Positions 45,276 through 55,005 of a stretch of 64,000 nt of DNA are shown piece by piece. Source of the stretch: PXAP01 sp964421595 (GTDB lineage Bacteria > Bacteroidota > Bacteroidia > Bacteroidales > PUMT01); contig CAYQXY010000013.1 in assembly GCA_964421595.1 (NCBI GenBank), forward strand, positions 49,894 through 113,893. Direction: 5' to 3'. The notes beneath the pieces were generated by a model that did no database searches, was not told the DNA's origin, and worked only from the letters and a program-made list of their open reading frames with translations. Numbering within the stretch: position 1 is the first letter of the stretch; the number at the start of each line of letters is the position of its first letter. The position numbers and the translations under genes are program-made.

Positions 45276-46799
45276 ATGAAAAATAATAAGGCAATACTAT
45301 TGATACTTGATGGCTGGGGGATAGGAGATAAATCTGAAGCTGATATAATATATAATGCCAGCACTCCTGTTATGGACGGGCTGATGGCAAAATATCCAAA
45401 TTCAAAATTACTGGCATCCGGAGAGAATGTCGGCCTGCCTGAAGGACAGATGGGGAATTCTGAAGTAGGGCATCTTAATATCGGTGCAGGAAGGAAAGTT
45501 TACCAGGACCTCGTAAAGATCAATCTGGCCATCAGAGACAACAGTATTGTCAATAATCCTGTTCTTAAGGATGCCTTTAATTATGCAAAAGAGAATAATA
45601 AGGCAGTGCATTTTCTCGGACTGGTTAGTGATGGTGGTGTTCATTCTTCTGATAAGCACCTGTACAAGCTATGCGATATTACCGGGGAATATGGACTGGA
45701 CAAAGTATATATTCATGCATTTACTGATGGCCGTGATACTGACCCGCAAAGCGGATATGGTTTTGTCAGGAACCTGGAAGACCATCTTGCAGGCTCCAAC
45801 GGTCAGATAGCCTCCCTGGTAGGCCGTTATTATGCAATGGATCGCGATAAACGCTGGGAAAGAGTTAAGGTGGCTTATGATCTGATGGTTCACGGAACCG
45901 GAAAAAAGAGCAGGAATATACTGGAAGCTATCAAAGAATCATACAATGATCAGATTACCGACGAATTCATTAAGCCGGTTGTAAAAGTAGATGATTCAGG
46001 AGAACCTGTAGGACAGATCAAGCCCGGAGATGTTGTGATTTGCTATAATTTCCGTACCGACAGGCTCAGGGAAATTACGGTTGCCCTTACCCAGAATGAT
46101 TTTCCGGAGTATGAAATGAAAACAATGCCTTTGTATTATGTCACTATGACCAGGTACGATGATACTTTTAAGGGAGTAAAGATTTTATATGACAAGGATA
46201 ATCTGAGCAATACAATGGGTGAGGTTCTGTCAAGAGCCGGTAAAAAGCAGTTGAGAATTGCTGAAACAGAAAAGTATGGACATGTTACATTTTTCTTTTC
46301 CGGGGGACGGGAAAAGGAGTTTGAAAATGAAACCCGTATTCTGATTCCTTCTCCTAAAGTGGCAACATATGATCTTCAGCCTGAAATGAGTGCCTTTGAG
46401 GTTAAGGATGCTGTAGTTAAGGAATTAAATGAAAGCAGCATTGATTTTATTTGTCTGAATTTTGCCAATTGTGACATGGTGGGGCATTCCGGCATATATG
46501 ACGCAATCAGGAAAGCTGTAGAGACAGTAGATGCCTGTGTGGGCGAGGTTGTTGATGCAGCAAGGAAGAATGGTTATGATTGCCTTATAATAGCTGATCA
46601 TGGCAATGCCGATTACTCCCTGAACCCTGACGGATCGCCCAATACCGCGCATTCACTTAATCCGGTGCCCTGTATCCTGGTATCTGATCATTACAAAACT
46701 GTTTATGATGGGATACTTGCCGATGTTGCTCCCACGCTGCTTCATATTCTGGGAGTTCCGGCATCAGAGGAGATGACAGGTAAAATACTTATTGAATAA
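45276..46799 (+). CDS. gpmI: 2,3-bisphosphoglycerate-independent phosphoglycerate mutase
   Basis: Glycolytic and gluconeogenic interconversion of 3- and 2-phosphoglycerate, manganese dependent, no cofactor. 507 residues, normal length. Seen: LILDGWG with Asp12, nucleophile Ser62 in GQMGNSEVGH, the phosphate-site motif FTDGRDTDP (about 149-157), YYAMDRDKRW (about 188-197), and the second metal site IADHGNADY (about 443-451). Shares a TAATG overlap with the following DUF3109 gene, implying translational coupling. Confidence 0.97.
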   Translation: MKNNKAILLILDGWGIGDKSEADIIYNASTPVMDGLMAKYPNSKLLASGENVGLPEGQMGNSEVGHLNIGAGRKVYQDLVKINLAIRDNSIVNNPVLKDAFNYAKENNKAVHFLGLVSDGGVHSSDKHLYKLCDITGEYGLDKVYIHAFTDGRDTDPQSGYGFVRNLEDHLAGSNGQIASLVGRYYAMDRDKRWERVKVAYDLMVHGTGKKSRNILEAIKESYNDQITDEFIKPVVKVDDSGEPVGQIKPGDVVICYNFRTDRLREITVALTQNDFPEYEMKTMPLYYVTMTRYDDTFKGVKILYDKDNLSNTMGEVLSRAGKKQLRIAETEKYGHVTFFFSGGREKEFENETRILIPSPKVATYDLQPEMSAFEVKDAVVKELNESSIDFICLNFANCDMVGHSGIYDAIRKAVETVDACVGEVVDAARKNGYDCLIIADHGNADYSLNPDGSPNTAHSLNPVPCILVSDHYKTVYDGILADVAPTLLHILGVPASEEMTGKILIE

Positions 46800-47389
46800 T
46801 GAGCAGCATGTTGCAGATTGGAGAAAAGGTAATCAGCCTTGACCTTCTTGATGAAAAGTTTGTCTGTGATCTTGAAAAATGCAAAGGTGCCTGTTGTGTA
46901 CAGGGAGATGCCGGAGCTCCTCTCTTAGTGGAGGAGTTACCTGTACTCAGGGAGATATATCCGGTTATTTTGCCATACCTTCGGCCCGAATCCATTGAAG
47001 CAATTGAGATACAGGGAACCCATGTGATAGATGAAAATGATGGCGAGCCGGTTACACCGCTGCTTAATGACAAGGAATGCGTTTATGCCGTTTTTGACCG
47101 TGGTATTGCATTTTGCGGAATTGAGAAGGCATGGACCGATGGCAGGATATCTTTTCGCAAGCCTGTCTCATGTCATCTCTATCCAATAAGGGTCAGGGAT
47201 CATGAAAATTTTACCGCCGTTAACTATGACCGGTGGCCGGTATGTAAACCTGCAATTTCAAACGGGGAAAAACTGAATGTTCCGGTTTATGTTTTTTGCC
47301 GTGAGTCGGTGATGCGCAGGTTTGGCAAGGAGTTTTACAAAGAACTTGAGATTGCAGCTGAAAGTTTTAGCAGGGAGAGCTCAGAATAA
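46799..47389 (+). CDS. DUF3109 cysteine-rich protein
   Basis: 196 residues. An N-terminal cluster C-x4-C-x3-CC (Cys23, Cys28, Cys32, Cys33 in VCDLEKCKGACC) and more cysteines near residues 98, 111, 129, 145 and 165 (CVYAVFD, FCGIEKAW, SCHLYPIRV, WPVCKPA, VFCRES) form the DUF3109 pattern, related to YkgJ-type zinc or iron binding proteins. Function is unknown. Its ATG overlaps the gpmI stop by one base. There is a short hairpin at 47480-47497 about 90 bases after the stop. Confidence 0.88.
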   Translation: MSSMLQIGEKVISLDLLDEKFVCDLEKCKGACCVQGDAGAPLLVEELPVLREIYPVILPYLRPESIEAIEIQGTHVIDENDGEPVTPLLNDKECVYAVFDRGIAFCGIEKAWTDGRISFRKPVSCHLYPIRVRDHENFTAVNYDRWPVCKPAISNGEKLNVPVYVFCRESVMRRFGKEFYKELEIAAESFSRESSE

Positions 47390-47779
47390 AGTAAGTAAAA
47401 ACCTGGGCCGGCAAACTCATCAGTTTATAACCTGGCGCCCTCTTTAAGCATGATACTTCCCATTTGCTGCATGGAATGAAGTTCATTTCAATGAACTCTT
47501 TATTCTCATTTTTCAATATCAGAAAATACAATTTTAGGCTGGCCTGAAATAATACTCCTGAATCGGGTTTTACACATCCGGAATATTATGCCTCTTATAA
47601 AAAAATGGTTAATATTACATGCCGTAACATAACTGTAGAATTATTTTCTAATAACCTGAATTGCCCATTGCATGAGTATACGAGAAAGAATGATTAATTA
47701 CATGGGTGATCCATCTTCCCAACTTTTAATATAGAATGTATATTACTTATAATTAGCATAATAATTAAACCTTATTTGG
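47390..47779. other. Intergenic region with one weak hairpin
   Basis: About 390 bases with no gene. AGTTCAT (47480-47486) and ATGAACT (47491-47497) form a 7-bp stem followed by a T-rich stretch and may end the gpmI transcript. I see nothing else recognisable; the last 80 bases are AT-rich leader of the dipeptidase gene. Confidence 0.45.
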
Positions 47780-49144
47780 ATGAACATTAAAAGCTACATT
47801 GATGAAAACAAAGACCGGTTTCTTGATGAATTATTCGGTCTTATAAGGATTCCTTCGGTAAGTTCAAAATCAGAGAATAAAGATGATATGTTTGCAGCAA
47901 CCGGATATATCAAAAAAGCTTTGCTTGATTCCGGTGCTGATCTTGCTGAGGTTATCCCGACAGCCGGACATCCGGTAGTTTATGCAGAGAAAATGATTAA
48001 CCCTGATCTGCCTGTTGTTATGGTCTACGGACATTATGATGTCCAGCCGGCAGAGCCTCTTGAGCTCTGGAACTCACCACCATTTGAGCCGGAGATTCGT
48101 GACGGGAAAATATGGGGAAGAGGTGCAGATGATGATAAGGGCCAGCTTTTTATGCATATTAAGGCTTTCGAGTATATGGTGAAGAATGGTCTGCCCTGCA
48201 ATGTAAAATTCATGATCGAGGGTGAGGAAGAGATAGGTTCTCCTAATCTTGGAGAATTTTGCCGGGCAAACACCGATAAGCTGAAGTGTGACATAATACT
48301 AGTTTCCGATACAAGCATGATTGCAAGGGATGTGCCTTCCATTACAACAGGGTTACGCGGACTGAGTTATCTGGAGGTTGAGGTTACCGGTCCGAATCGT
48401 GATCTTCATTCAGGTCTTTATGGCGGAGCAGTGGCAAATCCCGTTAATATGCTTGCCAAAATGATAGCTTCACTTACCGATGAGAATAACAGAATTACCA
48501 TTCCGGGCTTCTATGATGACGTTTTGGAAGCCAGCCACGATGAGCGCAATGAAATGGCAAGAGCTCCATTCGATATTGAGAGGTATAAAAAAGAGATTGA
48601 TGTCGAAGAACTGGTCGGTGAGGAAGGATTTTCAACAATGGAACGAACCGGGATGCGTCCTTCACTTGATGTGAACGGAATATGGGGAGGATATACAGGA
48701 GAGGGGGCAAAAACAATTCTGCCATCAAAAGCTTACGCTAAAATATCGATGAGGCTTGTTCCAAATCAAAATTCGAAAAAAATTGATGAACTTTTTATAC
48801 GGCATTTTGAATCGATTGCGCCCGCAGGGGTTAAGGTAGCTGCACGTGTTCTGCATGGAGGAGAAGGTTATGTTTCTCCTGTCGACAACCCTGCCTACAG
48901 GGCTGCAAGCAGAGCATACGAGGAAACTTTCGGAAAAAAGCCAATACCTTTTCGCAGTGGAGGAAGTATACCAATTATATCGCTATTTGAAAAGGTTCTG
49001 GGAGTTAAGACTATCCTGATGGGATTCGGCCTTGAAAGTGATGCAATTCATTCACCTGATGAAAATTTTCCGGTCTGGAATTTTTATAAGGGCATAGAGA
49101 CAATACCCCTGTTCTATAAATACTATCTTGAAGAGATTCAATGA
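47780..49144 (+). CDS. M20-family dipeptidase (carnosinase/PepV type)
   Basis: 454-residue cytoplasmic metallopeptidase. The two-zinc site residues are all visible: His in VYGHYDVQP, bridging Asp in RGADDDKG, the Glu pair in IEGEEEIGS, Asp in LVSDTSM, and the late His in DAIHSPDENF. A lid domain lies at about 185-320. The family removes residues from dipeptides and short peptides. No signal peptide. It is flanked by a terminator (49172-49200), so it is a single-gene unit. Confidence 0.93.
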   Translation: MNIKSYIDENKDRFLDELFGLIRIPSVSSKSENKDDMFAATGYIKKALLDSGADLAEVIPTAGHPVVYAEKMINPDLPVVMVYGHYDVQPAEPLELWNSPPFEPEIRDGKIWGRGADDDKGQLFMHIKAFEYMVKNGLPCNVKFMIEGEEEIGSPNLGEFCRANTDKLKCDIILVSDTSMIARDVPSITTGLRGLSYLEVEVTGPNRDLHSGLYGGAVANPVNMLAKMIASLTDENNRITIPGFYDDVLEASHDERNEMARAPFDIERYKKEIDVEELVGEEGFSTMERTGMRPSLDVNGIWGGYTGEGAKTILPSKAYAKISMRLVPNQNSKKIDELFIRHFESIAPAGVKVAARVLHGGEGYVSPVDNPAYRAASRAYEETFGKKPIPFRSGGSIPIISLFEKVLGVKTILMGFGLESDAIHSPDENFPVWNFYKGIETIPLFYKYYLEEIQ

Positions 49145-49171
49145 TTGGATTTTATACAAAAACTTCATTTT

Positions 49172-49200
49172 AGCCGGTCTTACAGACTGGCTTTTTTTTT
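49172..49200 (+). terminator. Rho-independent terminator after the dipeptidase
   Basis: AGCCGGTCT (49172-49180) pairs with AGACTGGCT (49184-49192) with one G-T pair and is followed by nine T (49192-49200). Confidence 0.85.
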
Positions 49201-49313
49201 ATGTGTGCCGTGCATATCATTAAGAAATAAGTTTGATATGTTGTGTTTTGTGTCCTGATAATTGGGGGGTGCTGAAGAAAATACTATCATTTTAGTATTT
49301 TATATATAAAAAA

Positions 49314-49345
49314 TTTGGGGGTAACGAAAATAAATAATACTTTTG
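49314..49345 (+). promoter_or_regulatory. Bacteroidota-type promoter of glnN
   Basis: TTTG (49314-49317), 20 bases, TACTTTTG (49338-49345), a full consensus match 39 bases before the ATG. Confidence 0.7.
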
Positions 49346-49383
49346 CTCACGAAAAATTAAATTTATAATCAAAAAATTCAACC

Positions 49384-51573
49384 ATGGGTACACTGAGATT
49401 TAAGGCAATCGAAGCAGCTATTTCCCGACATCCGCTGGATGTTAAATTTCCTTCAGCAAAGACATCAGATTATTTTGCGGTAAATGTATTTAACAAGGGT
49501 AAGATGCAGGAATACCTGTCACAGGAGGCCTTTGACAGTGTTATGAATGCGATTGAAAAGGGTACGAAAGTAGACCGGAAAGTTGCAAGTCAGATAGCTT
49601 CAGGTATGAAAGCCTGGGCGATTGATCGTGGGGCAACACATTACACACACTGGTTTCATCCGTTAACAGGTGCAACTGCGGAAAAGCACGATTCATTTTT
49701 CGAACCTGGTTCAGACTCTTCAGTTATGGAGAATTTTGACGGAGGTAAACTGGTTCAGCAGGAACCTGATGCATCAAGTTTTCCGAGTGGTGGAATGAGA
49801 AATACTTTTGAGGCCCGGGGGTATACCGCATGGGATCCTTCCTCTCCCGCTTTTGTAATGGGCAACACTCTGTGTATCCCGTCTGTTTATGTTTCTTTCA
49901 AGGGTGATTCCCTTGATTATAAAACCCCGCTGCTAAAGTCTGTTGAAGCAATCGATAAGGCTGCAGTTGAGCTATGCAACTATTTTGATAAAAATGTCAC
50001 CAAAGTTATAGTCGGACTTGGTTGTGAACAGGAATATTTTCTTGTTGATGATGCCCTGTTCAATGCCCGGCCTGACCTCAAGATGACTGATCGCACACTT
50101 ATGGGCCATTCAGCTGCCAAAGACCAGCAATTGGCAGACCATTATTTCGGCTATATACCTATGAGGGTCAGTGCATTCATGAATGAATTTGAGGTTGAGG
50201 CATACAAGTTGGGTATACCTGTTAAAACACGCCATAATGAAGTTGCCCCAAACCAGTATGAATGTGCCCCGGTTTTTGAAGAGGCCAATCTTGCCACAGA
50301 TCATAACCAGTTACTTATGACAGTAATGAAAAGGGTGGCCAAAAAGCACAATTTCAAAGTCCTCTTTCACGAAAAACCCTACAAGGATGTCAATGGCTCA
50401 GGGAAACATTGTAACTGGTCACTTATTACCAATACTGGGGTAAACCTGCTATCGCCGGGTAAAACACCAAAAACAAATATGTTGTTTCTCGCATTTTTGG
50501 TTTCCGTGGTAAAAGGAGTTTACGAATACCAGGATCTGCTGAGGTCAAGTATAGTTTCACTCGGTAATTCTCACCGTCTCGGTGCAGCTGAAGCTCCGCC
50601 GGCAATTATGTCTGTGTTTCTTGGTGAAGAGATGAACAAAATTCTTGATGAGATTGAAACCAGGGTTTCCGGTAAAAAGATGAGTCCGGATGAGAAGACC
50701 GAGCTTAAACTTGATGTAGGTAAAATTCCCGAAATTTTGCCGGATAACACTGACAGGAACCGCACCTCTCCGTTTGCATTTACCGGTAACAGGTTTGAAT
50801 TCAGGGCGGTAGGAGCTTCAACAAACGTAGCCTCCCCACTGATCGCGCTTAATACCATCGTAGCCAAGCAGCTGAAGGATTTCAAGGTAGAGGTTGATTT
50901 ACTGATTGAAAAGGGTATAAAAAAAGATGAGGCTATTTTTCAGGTTATCAAGCAGTTTATTCTGGCCTCTAAAAAAGTAAGGTTTGATGGAAATAATTAT
51001 TCAGAAGAGTGGGTTAAGGAGGCAAAAAAACGCGGATTAACAAATGTGAGTGATGTGCTTGAGGCACTTTCAGTAGTTGTTGACTCCAGATCAAAGAGTC
51101 TTTTTGCTGAGATGAAAGTATTTTCTGAGCTTGAACTCGAAGCCAGACTGGAGATAGATATGGAGAAATACACTAAGAAGGTGCAGATTGAGGCAAGAGT
51201 GCTCGGTGACCTTGCGATAAATCACATTTTGCCCACCGTTTATAAATACCAGAATATTCTGATAGAAAATGTAAAGGGACTTAAGGAACTCTTTTCTGAT
51301 TCAGATTATGATAAACTTGCCGGTACGCAAATAGCTTCAATCAAGGAGATTTCCAGCAGGGCAGCGATGGTAAATATTAAGGTTAACAACATGATTGATG
51401 AAAGAAGAAAGGCAAATACAATCGATAAAGTTGATCTTAAGGCAAAGGAATATTCAAATAATGTGAAACCTTATCTGGAGGAAATTCGTTATCAGATTGA
51501 CCACCTTGAGATGATAGTAGATGATGAAATATGGCCCCTGCCAAAATACAGGGAGTTGCTGTTTATCAGATAA
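49384..51573 (+). CDS. glnN: Glutamine synthetase type III
   Basis: ATP-dependent amidation of glutamate, the main ammonium assimilation step. 729 residues, normal for the large GSIII class of Bacteroidota and some cyanobacteria (GSI and GSII are about 470 and 370). Seen: FHPLTGATAEKHDSF (about 96-110), the metal site VGLGCEQEYFLVD, the nucleotide region FHEKPYKDVNGSGKHCNWSL (about 331-350), RHNEVAPNQYE and NRTSPFAFTGNRFEFRAVG. The C-terminal 150 residues are helical, as in this class. Strong promoter upstream and terminator downstream make it monocistronic. No GlnB or NtrC gene nearby. Confidence 0.97.
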   Translation: MGTLRFKAIEAAISRHPLDVKFPSAKTSDYFAVNVFNKGKMQEYLSQEAFDSVMNAIEKGTKVDRKVASQIASGMKAWAIDRGATHYTHWFHPLTGATAEKHDSFFEPGSDSSVMENFDGGKLVQQEPDASSFPSGGMRNTFEARGYTAWDPSSPAFVMGNTLCIPSVYVSFKGDSLDYKTPLLKSVEAIDKAAVELCNYFDKNVTKVIVGLGCEQEYFLVDDALFNARPDLKMTDRTLMGHSAAKDQQLADHYFGYIPMRVSAFMNEFEVEAYKLGIPVKTRHNEVAPNQYECAPVFEEANLATDHNQLLMTVMKRVAKKHNFKVLFHEKPYKDVNGSGKHCNWSLITNTGVNLLSPGKTPKTNMLFLAFLVSVVKGVYEYQDLLRSSIVSLGNSHRLGAAEAPPAIMSVFLGEEMNKILDEIETRVSGKKMSPDEKTELKLDVGKIPEILPDNTDRNRTSPFAFTGNRFEFRAVGASTNVASPLIALNTIVAKQLKDFKVEVDLLIEKGIKKDEAIFQVIKQFILASKKVRFDGNNYSEEWVKEAKKRGLTNVSDVLEALSVVVDSRSKSLFAEMKVFSELELEARLEIDMEKYTKKVQIEARVLGDLAINHILPTVYKYQNILIENVKGLKELFSDSDYDKLAGTQIASIKEISSRAAMVNIKVNNMIDERRKANTIDKVDLKAKEYSNNVKPYLEEIRYQIDHLEMIVDDEIWPLPKYRELLFIR

Positions 51574-51650
51574 ATTTTTTCAAGCTGGGTACAAGGAGTT
51601 TTTTTGACATGTTTTCAGCTATTGACAATTGACAGGTTGTCAGAACAATA

Positions 51651-51671
51651 TTAGGTTAGGTAGGTTAGGTT
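51651..51671 (+). repeat. Short TTAGGT-like tandem repeat
   Basis: TTAGGTTAGG followed by TAGGTTAGGT, then a T-run: three to four imperfect copies of a 4-6 base unit between glnN and its terminator. Too short for a known element. Just before it, TGACAA/TTGTCA (51623-51642) forms a 6-bp hairpin. Confidence 0.5.
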
Positions 51672-51692
51672 TTTTTTACATGTTTGGCAAAT

Positions 51693-51727
51693 CGGAACAA
51701 TAAATTTTGTTCCGGTTTGTTTTTTTT
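51693..51727 (+). terminator. Rho-independent terminator after glnN
   Basis: CGGAACAA (51693-51700) and TTGTTCCG (51707-51714) form a perfect 8-bp stem with a 6-base loop, followed by GTTTGTTTTTTTT. Confidence 0.8.
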
Positions 51728-51847
51728 AAGGAATGGATGAGTTCCTGAATTAATACTTTTTGCAATCTCCGGGTGATAATTTTTTTGTTTTTTTTTGAAT
51801 CAAAAATTTCTACTTTTACCAAAATGCGTTAATAATTTATTGCTAAA

Positions 51848-53827
51848 ATGAGGATATACATCACCATTGCGGTTCTTTTCCTTGGATTATATTTCTGTGC
51901 AGATTTGCACGGACAATCGCGCCGGCTTGACAGAGCTGAAAAAGCCTGGGCGGCAGGTGAATATTATGAAGCCATTGATTTGTACAAAGATGCATATTCG
52001 GCTGTAAGCGACCGTGATGTACGTAGCGAGATAATTTTCCTTATAGCACAATGCTATATGAAGGTGTCTGATGCAAGGCAATCTGAAAGCTGGTTCAGAA
52101 GGGCTATTAACCGCGACTATGACAATCCTGAGATTCACTGGTACTACGGTGAGGCCCTTAAGATGAACGAGAAATATGAAGAAGCAATAGAACAGTTCAG
52201 GATATACAGTGATCTTGTTCCGGATGATCCCCGGGGGGAAACAGGAATAAAGTCATCGGAAATGGCTATGTACTGGATGGAAAATCCAACTTCATACGAG
52301 GTAACTGAAGTAAATTTTTTCAATTCCAGAGAAAGTGATTACTCTCCTGTTTTTGCTAATTCTGATTATACTCTCGTATATTTTACATCATCCCGACAAG
52401 GTGATAAAAAAAACCGGCACGGTGTAACCGGGGAATATTTTGCCGATATATATGAGTCAATGCAGGACAGACAGGGAAGATGGAGTTCTCCTGAACCACT
52501 GGAGTCTTTAAATTCCGAATTTGATGAAGGGACCCCTTCTTTCAATCATGATTTTACCGTAATGTATTTTACCAGCTGTAAGGCAACAAGGCGAAAAAGT
52601 AATGGATGTCAGATTTATCAGGCTATACGGAATGGTGACAGGTGGGGTCGGCCGGAATTGATTGACCTGGCAGATGACTCTCTTGTTGTGGCCCATCCGG
52701 CTATCTCTCCTGATGAACTTGTTTTATATTTTGTGTCTGATATGCCAGGAAGTATAGGGGAAAAAGATATATGGAAAGTATCCCGCAGTACGGTAAATGC
52801 TCCATGGGGAGCACCAGTCAATCTTGGTCCTGAAATAAATACAAGAGGAGACGAAGTATTTCCTTATGTTCATCCCGATGGCACCCTTTATTTCTCTTCA
52901 AACGGACATCCCGGCATGGGAGGCCTTGACATTTTCAAGGCTACAGTTAAGGATGATGGTGGGTGGCATGTCATGAATATGGGATATCCGGTCAATTCGT
53001 CATCAGATGATTTTGGTATTGTATTCGAAAAAGAGGCCGAAAGGGGTTATCTTAGTTCCAACCGAAGCAGGAGAGGTGTAGATAATATTTACTCCTTTTA
53101 TCTTCCCCCTTTGCACTTTAATGTTGATGGCAAAGTAATGGACATCGAGACTGAACAAGTTCTGGCAGGGTCAACCGTTAAAATGGTTGGAAGTGACGGG
53201 ACCATAATAGAGGTTAATACCGGTGATGACGGACAATTTCGTTTTATGCTCAAGCCAAATGTTGACTATGTTTTTCTTGCCTCAAAGGAGGGATATCTTA
53301 CAGATAAAAGGGGGGTTACAACAAGGGGCATAGACCAGAGCAAAGATTTTTCCATTTCAATTGACATCCAGTCATTTGAAAAACCAATTGAATTGCCGAA
53401 TATTCTATATGATTTTGCACGGTGGGATTTGAGACCAGAGTCAATGGTTGCACTTTCTTCACTTGTGGAAACCCTGAATGACAACCCGCATGTTACAATT
53501 GAGCTTGCTTCTCATACCGATTCAAGGGGAGGGGCGGCTTCCAATATGGAATTGTCGCAACGCCGTGCCCAGTCGGTCGTTGATTACCTTATTGAAAATG
53601 GTATTGATGCCGGAAGGTTAAGTGCAGTTGGTTATGGAAAGAACAGGCCAAAAACAATTGATAGCAGAATTTCGGCGGTCTATCAGTTTCTTCAGCCGGG
53701 TACTATACTAAGCGAGCAATTTATAAGTACCCTGCCAACTGAAGAACAACGTGAAATAGCCCATCAGATTAATCGCCGTACTGAGTTTGAAGTGCTTTCA
53801 ACTGATTACCAGGTTTCTACTCCATAA
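51848..53827 (+). CDS. PorE-like OmpA-family protein (type IX secretion)
   Basis: 659 residues with the PorE domain order: signal peptide (about 1-22), TPR repeats (about 25-145, KAWAAGEYYEAIDLYKDAY), PD40 propeller (about 160-415, PAISPDELVLYFVSD and DEVFPYVHPDGTLYFSSN), a carboxypeptidase-regulatory-like domain (about 425-505) and a C-terminal OmpA domain (about 525-655). The peptidoglycan-binding residues are present: Asp and Arg in SHTDSRGGAASNMELSQRRAQ, and INRRTEF. In Porphyromonas PorE anchors type IX components to the wall. Close in size to PorE. A TACTTTTA element at 51811-51818 is the probable -7. Transcribed alone. Confidence 0.88.
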   Translation: MRIYITIAVLFLGLYFCADLHGQSRRLDRAEKAWAAGEYYEAIDLYKDAYSAVSDRDVRSEIIFLIAQCYMKVSDARQSESWFRRAINRDYDNPEIHWYYGEALKMNEKYEEAIEQFRIYSDLVPDDPRGETGIKSSEMAMYWMENPTSYEVTEVNFFNSRESDYSPVFANSDYTLVYFTSSRQGDKKNRHGVTGEYFADIYESMQDRQGRWSSPEPLESLNSEFDEGTPSFNHDFTVMYFTSCKATRRKSNGCQIYQAIRNGDRWGRPELIDLADDSLVVAHPAISPDELVLYFVSDMPGSIGEKDIWKVSRSTVNAPWGAPVNLGPEINTRGDEVFPYVHPDGTLYFSSNGHPGMGGLDIFKATVKDDGGWHVMNMGYPVNSSSDDFGIVFEKEAERGYLSSNRSRRGVDNIYSFYLPPLHFNVDGKVMDIETEQVLAGSTVKMVGSDGTIIEVNTGDDGQFRFMLKPNVDYVFLASKEGYLTDKRGVTTRGIDQSKDFSISIDIQSFEKPIELPNILYDFARWDLRPESMVALSSLVETLNDNPHVTIELASHTDSRGGAASNMELSQRRAQSVVDYLIENGIDAGRLSAVGYGKNRPKTIDSRISAVYQFLQPGTILSEQFISTLPTEEQREIAHQINRRTEFEVLSTDYQVSTP

Positions 53828-53879
53828 ATTGATGATCAGGTATTAATCTGCGAATCGGTACCTGAATATATAACAAATA

Positions 53880-53913
53880 AAAATTCCGGCTCAATAGTTT
53901 AAGCCGGAATTTT
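53880..53913. terminator. Bidirectional terminator between PorE-like and polyamine genes
   Basis: A perfect 12-bp inverted repeat with core ATTCCGGCT/AGCCGGAAT and a 10-base loop, A-rich on one side and T-rich on the other, between convergent genes, 52 bases after the PorE-like stop. Confidence 0.85.
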
Positions 53914-53952
53914 GTTGAATCCCTTCTATGTAATCACAATTTTGTTGAATCC
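53908..53952. repeat. 15-base direct repeat overlapping terminator
   Basis: AATTTTGTTGAATCC occurs at 53908-53922 and again at 53938-53952, 30 bases apart. The first copy includes the T-tail of the terminator stem. It looks like a small slippage or duplication. Confidence 0.7.
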
Positions 53953-53960
53953 TGTTTAAT

Positions 53961-55001
53961 TCAAACGGGTTTAGTCTCGCGAACTTCATCAAGCAGCCTG
54001 GACCATTCTTTTTTAGTACGGGCACGCCAGTCGCCTTTATGATAAAGGTAGCTTACGATCAGAGGAAGTACAGATGTTGCCTCGGCATATACCATTTGCT
54101 CGTATACAGTATCAACCTTGCCCCATGATGAAGCTTCCTTGAGCGTAGAGCTGGAACAGGCACCGTCTCTGGCATCTGCAACAGTTATTTGAATTGCATA
54201 TCTGTGCATATCAACATCCTTACCCAGAATCTCAGCACAAATAACGGTGTCCTGTGTGAAGTTCTTGGGAACCCCGCCACCGATCATAAATAATCCGGTT
54301 GCCGGAGCTGCCATCTTTATCTTTGTCAGTTCAAGAAAATCTTTTATCGAATCAATGGTAATATGATTTTCAGGCCTGTCCCACTGATGCTTTACAAGTC
54401 CGAAACCGGCACTGCTGTCAATAAAGGCGGGACAGAATATCGGAACATTATTCTCATAACACACCTGGATAAGTGAATCCTTCTTTTTGGAATTGTTAAC
54501 CAGATATCTGCCCATCTCCCTGATAAACTCACGTGATGAGTATGCTCCGGGCTTCATATTGTCGGCTATTTCCTTGATAGTGTGATCACATGCCTGCAAT
54601 TCTTCCTCATCAATATAGGTGTCATAAATCCGGTCAATATAAAATTCACGCAGCTGTTTATCATCAGCATCAGGAGAGCCTTTGTAGTGTTTATATCCAA
54701 GGGCTTCGAAAAAATCCATATCAACAATTGATGCGCCTGTGGCAACAATGACATCTACCATCTTGCTCCGGACCATATCCACATATACCTGCATGCATCC
54801 ACCTGCACTGGTACTTCCGGCAAGAGTAAGTATTACCGAACAGTCATCCTGTTTTAACATTCTTGTGTATATGTCGGCGGCAGAAGCGGTATCGCGCGAT
54901 GTAAAGGACATTTCCCGCATTGAGTCAATAATTGGAGTTGCGTCAAAAGCCTTTATGTCGATATGTTTTACAGGATCATTAAGGAAATCTTTTTTTTCCA
55001 T
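53961..55001 (-). CDS. Deoxyhypusine synthase-like aminobutyltransferase
   Basis: 346 residues of the deoxyhypusine synthase family, which moves an aminobutyl group from spermidine to a lysine or to another amine. Seen: TLAGSTSAGGCMQVYVDMV (about 59-77), VATGASIVDMDF (NAD region), FCPAFIDSSAGFGL, GGGVPKN (about 241-247), and SSWGKV with Lys295 at the place of the catalytic Lys329 in human enzyme. By eye, other active-site positions differ (human His288 corresponds to Asn247). Bacteria lack eIF5A, so homospermidine synthase-like activity or an unknown target is more likely. Four bases separate it from agmatinase, in one operon with arginine decarboxylase. Confidence 0.9.
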   Translation of the reverse strand: MEKKDFLNDPVKHIDIKAFDATPIIDSMREMSFTSRDTASAADIYTRMLKQDDCSVILTLAGSTSAGGCMQVYVDMVRSKMVDVIVATGASIVDMDFFEALGYKHYKGSPDADDKQLREFYIDRIYDTYIDEEELQACDHTIKEIADNMKPGAYSSREFIREMGRYLVNNSKKKDSLIQVCYENNVPIFCPAFIDSSAGFGLVKHQWDRPENHITIDSIKDFLELTKIKMAAPATGLFMIGGGVPKNFTQDTVICAEILGKDVDMHRYAIQITVADARDGACSSSTLKEASSWGKVDTVYEQMVYAEATSVLPLIVSYLYHKGDWRARTKKEWSRLLDEVRETKPV

Positions 55002-55005
55002 TTTA

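Noticed and set aside
47701..47716. CATGGGTGATCCATC shared with 63969-63983
   Set aside because: A 15-base match between unrelated regions, most likely chance; no extended similarity.
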